A stretch of 64,000 bases of DNA, taken from the NCBI RefSeq assembly GCF_032854445.1, contig NC_088300.1:61168984-61232983 (forward strand). The letters are read 5' to 3'. Below the pieces are notes generated by a model, which was not told the origin of the DNA, did no database searches, and was given only the letters and a program-made list of their open reading frames with translations. Source of the DNA: Liolophura sinensis. Taxonomy: Eukaryota; Mollusca; Polyplacophora; Chitonida; Chitonidae. The position numbers and the translations under genes are program-made. Below are positions 61,451 to 64,000 of the stretch, one piece after another (position 1 is the stretch's first letter; the number at the start of each line of letters is the position of its first letter).

Positions 61451-62655
61451 TTGAAATAATAACCCTGATACAAGACTATAGTCTATTTCTTTAGAGAGTC
61501 ACTTATATTCATCTGTCCGTAAAATCAGCCATACTTGCTACCAAAATTTCCTTTAGTCACTGACACATAACAACACAAGCTCTACACATAGATATGTTGG
61601 AAGTACAAGTTGGAACACTTTTTCTAATTCATAATGTTGTGATGTTCAAAAACAAGTGGCAAGCTTGGGATTGTGCATGGAAAGCAATTTGTTTCACAAT
61701 AGGTGCACCAACATGCTGTTAGAACAAGCTCCACGCAGTAACACAGCCGACACTACACTATCGGTGAGTAGACTGCATTGTTTAAACAAAATTTCCTAAT
61801 ATCCAGCTTTAAAACCATTCTGCCAGGAGATCACATACAACAGATAGAATTAAATTCATTTATGAAGGTTATATCAGACTAAAACGTGTAAACAGTTCCA
61901 GAATGTCAGTGTCAGAAACTAGGATTACAGTAAAGTCGACAGCAGTTGGGGTAACTGGTGTCACCCTCCGTCAAGACATGTTGAACTCCGTCAATTATCC
62001 AGCATGCCACTGGTTTTTGAATAATTATGATTGTCACTCAAGGCAATGGGTTCTTGCTGTCAAAACCAGACATTATGAATTAGAAAGTGTTCTAACTTCT
62101 GTTTCCTTCTGTGAACATATCAATGTGTAGAGCTTATGTTATGTATCAAGTACTAAAGGCAATTTTGGTAGCGAGTATGACTGATTTTACAGACAGCTGA
62201 AAATAGGTGACTCTCGAAAAGAAATAGGCTATAGTGACATGTAATCACAGCACACATGCGCCAGTTTACCTATAACTGGATGAGAGTTTATCTTGTGTGT
62301 GCTAAGTGCCTGATGTTGATTAGTGGCTGTAACGTCTGGTTCTTTGACACTGATGTAAAATGTAAACTATATCAGGTGGTCTGATGCATGTGTACATTGA
62401 AGTCTCACAAACATTTAATACCATTTAATACCAAGACCATCTCAGACAACAGGGCTTATTTTTGAAAGTGTTTTAGCTAATACTAAGTCATATTTTATAT
62501 TTAAGATATTAGCTAAATTAAGCAACCGATGCAGTTGTCGAACATCAGAGTATGAAAACAGCTGTTTATATTCACATTTGATTAACTGTTATTTTTGGGC
62601 TGAGTACAAAACTGATGACTTAGCTTAACGTTAAATCTGGTCTTCAAACAGTTTT
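61451..62655. other. Downstream region without a recognised gene
   Basis: Only short open frames (for example 61903-62130 plus, 75 codons) without domains. A near-repeat pair is visible: CAGCCATACTTGCTACCAAAA near 61525, and TTTTGGTAGCGAGTATGACTG near 62161, which is its imperfect reverse complement. Confidence 0.4.
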
Positions 62656-63345
62656 GAACAACTGTGCCCAGCATTGTAAATACCAAAATGGGTGATGTAC
62701 ATGTAGCTTGCTGCAATTGTTAAATGTGGATAAAACATAAAAATGACAAAGTTCAGATGAAAGAGGGCGAAAATTTATTCCTAAATGTGGTCTTCAATAT
62801 TTTTCAGATTTTTTTTTTTTTAAGGAGAAAGAGACACTTGAAAATAATTTTTGTAGGGTGGGTATTTGGGACCACCATTTGGTATTTATAGTCTCTGCTT
62901 AATAATGTCAAAAATGAGGATGTACAACAGGTTTAATATTTTTGCACTAGAATTTGCTCTTTTAAGCTAACAAATGTTTTAAACCTCAATTTGGATCATA
63001 TTTAAATTTTTAATATGTTCATAAATTAGGTTAAATGCATGTGTTTTGAAATAAACAACAGATTTACATTCAAATAAATTTATTAGACAAGCATCACATC
63101 CTTATTTAGAACATTATTAGGCAACAATGATAAATACCTAAAATTGGTCCCAAATACCCACCATACAAAAATATTTTCAAATAAGTTTTGATGCTCTTTC
63201 ATCTGATTTTGGCATCATTTTTATGTTTTCTTCTTCTTTAAGTGAAATGTACAAGATTACAACAGCCAGTTTTGAACTGTTCATTTTAGATGCTCTGGCT
63301 GTTGAAATATGTACTAGTGAAAGTTGTAAATACCTGTAAATATGT
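62656..63345. repeat. Long degenerate inverted repeat
   Basis: Arms of roughly 300 bp flank a centre near 63000. Left ATAAAACATAAAAATGACAA / CAGATGAAAGAG pairs with right CATCATTTTTATGTTTTC / CTCTTTCATCTG. Left GGTGGGTATTTGGGACCA (near 62859) pairs with right TGGTCCCAAATACCCACC (near 63146), 18 of 18. Left TGGTATTTATAG...TAATAATG and right ATTATTAGGC...GATAAATACC also pair. A/T-rich indels separate the blocks. No ORF of substance in either arm. Confidence 0.85.
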
Positions 63346-64000
63346 GTACATGTATTGTTTTGTAGGTAATAAAAAGTAAAACATCTTGAACATATTTTTT
63401 GTCTTGAATAACAGGCATGGTTTGATCTTAAGCGGTTGGTTTTAAATTGTTGTAACGTGAAGAAAGCGTTCAAAGTTGGTTGTTATTCTAACAACACTGT
63501 GCCTTGTCAATTGTCATAAAGAAAAACATTACAAATACGGCTTCAGTTTTTTGTCCTAAAGTTTCCAGGGTTGAGGTCATGGCACTTAAGAATTAACTGA
63601 TGGACTTCCCCATGCTCCTGTGAGTCAGAGTTTTACCTAGAGAGTGTATGTCATACCAGTGGACAAGAGATTTCCCTGAAGGCTACTTGAAACACTGTAT
63701 CAACGTGGTCTATGACTTACTGCCACCAGCAGGCGTATCAGTCATGTAAGAGTGAGATTTGCAGGTTGCCTGATAGAACGGACACATGAATGCGAGTATC
63801 ATTTTGAATTAAATTCAGGTTGAAGCGGGCTTTCGCATTACTTGAACACTATCCCCACCAAGGCTCGGAGAATCTTGAAAGCTCCGTGTCTGAGGATTGG
63901 AGTGAACCCGTACACTGTGTGGTCACACACCCATCACATTTGCTATTTGGTGCTTTACGTTCCATTCAATAAATGTTTTACATTGGTAATATTGAATGTG
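63346..64000. other. Right-edge region
   Basis: No supported exon. AATAAA-type signals occur at about 63367 and 63967 on the plus strand. Whether they end CPSF3 transcripts or those of another gene cannot be told. Confidence 0.3.

Overview
The window is eukaryotic nuclear DNA. It is AT-rich, its genes are split by many GT-AG introns, and it is dense with short interspersed repeats and tandem arrays. Two tRNA-derived SINE families resemble repeats I know from marine molluscs and other lophotrochozoans. With the invertebrate-like proteins, this points to a lophotrochozoan, most likely a mollusc; the species cannot be told.

Three genes could be assembled exon by exon, with matching splice phases and open frames throughout. 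(1) FNBP4 (formin-binding protein 4, two WW domains), plus strand, 15 coding exons, 18560-34358, 967 aa. (2) A mitochondrial class-I release factor of the mtRF1a/MTRF1L type, minus strand, 7 coding exons, 44632 down to 39013, 458 aa. (3) CPSF3/CPSF73, the pre-mRNA 3'-end endonuclease, plus strand, 17 coding exons, 46032-60664, 685 aa, with every metallo-beta-lactamase/beta-CASP metal-binding residue present. A fourth gene is partial and unidentified: a first exon at 15865-15945 and a plausible second exon at 8440-8507, minus strand, continuing off the left edge.

Layout: 1-8.4 kb, no confident exon, dominated by a ~2.9 kb satellite of 47-bp units (1943-4880), a hairpin element, a TIR element and a tRNA-derived SINE; 8.4-15.9 kb, putative minus-strand gene; 15.9-18.5 kb, the divergent 5' region shared with FNBP4; 18.5-~37 kb, FNBP4 and its 3' UTR; ~38.2-44.6 kb, MTRF1L, tail-to-tail with FNBP4; 44.6-46.0 kb, a 1.4 kb divergent region between MTRF1L and CPSF3; 46.0-60.7 kb, CPSF3; 60.7-64 kb, 3' UTR repeats, then a long degenerate inverted repeat and no recognised gene. 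The genes do not form an operon. Two are nuclear mRNA-processing related (CPSF3 cleaves pre-mRNA; FNBP4 is a nuclear WW protein) and one is mitochondrial translation, so the neighbourhood shows no shared pathway.

The most unusual points are: a 76-bp minisatellite in the last FNBP4 intron whose unit is homologous to the adjoining 3' splice site; a 25-nt FNBP4 microexon whose skipping would truncate the protein; an FNBP4 reading frame that lacks the usual C-terminal tail and is followed by a candidate 3' UTR intron; eight tandem splice-acceptor-like units in CPSF3 intron 10; a ~0.7 kb inverted repeat at 62.66-63.35 kb; and several unnamed TIR/hairpin repeat families. I found no microbial system, CRISPR array, viral gene or intact autonomous transposon.
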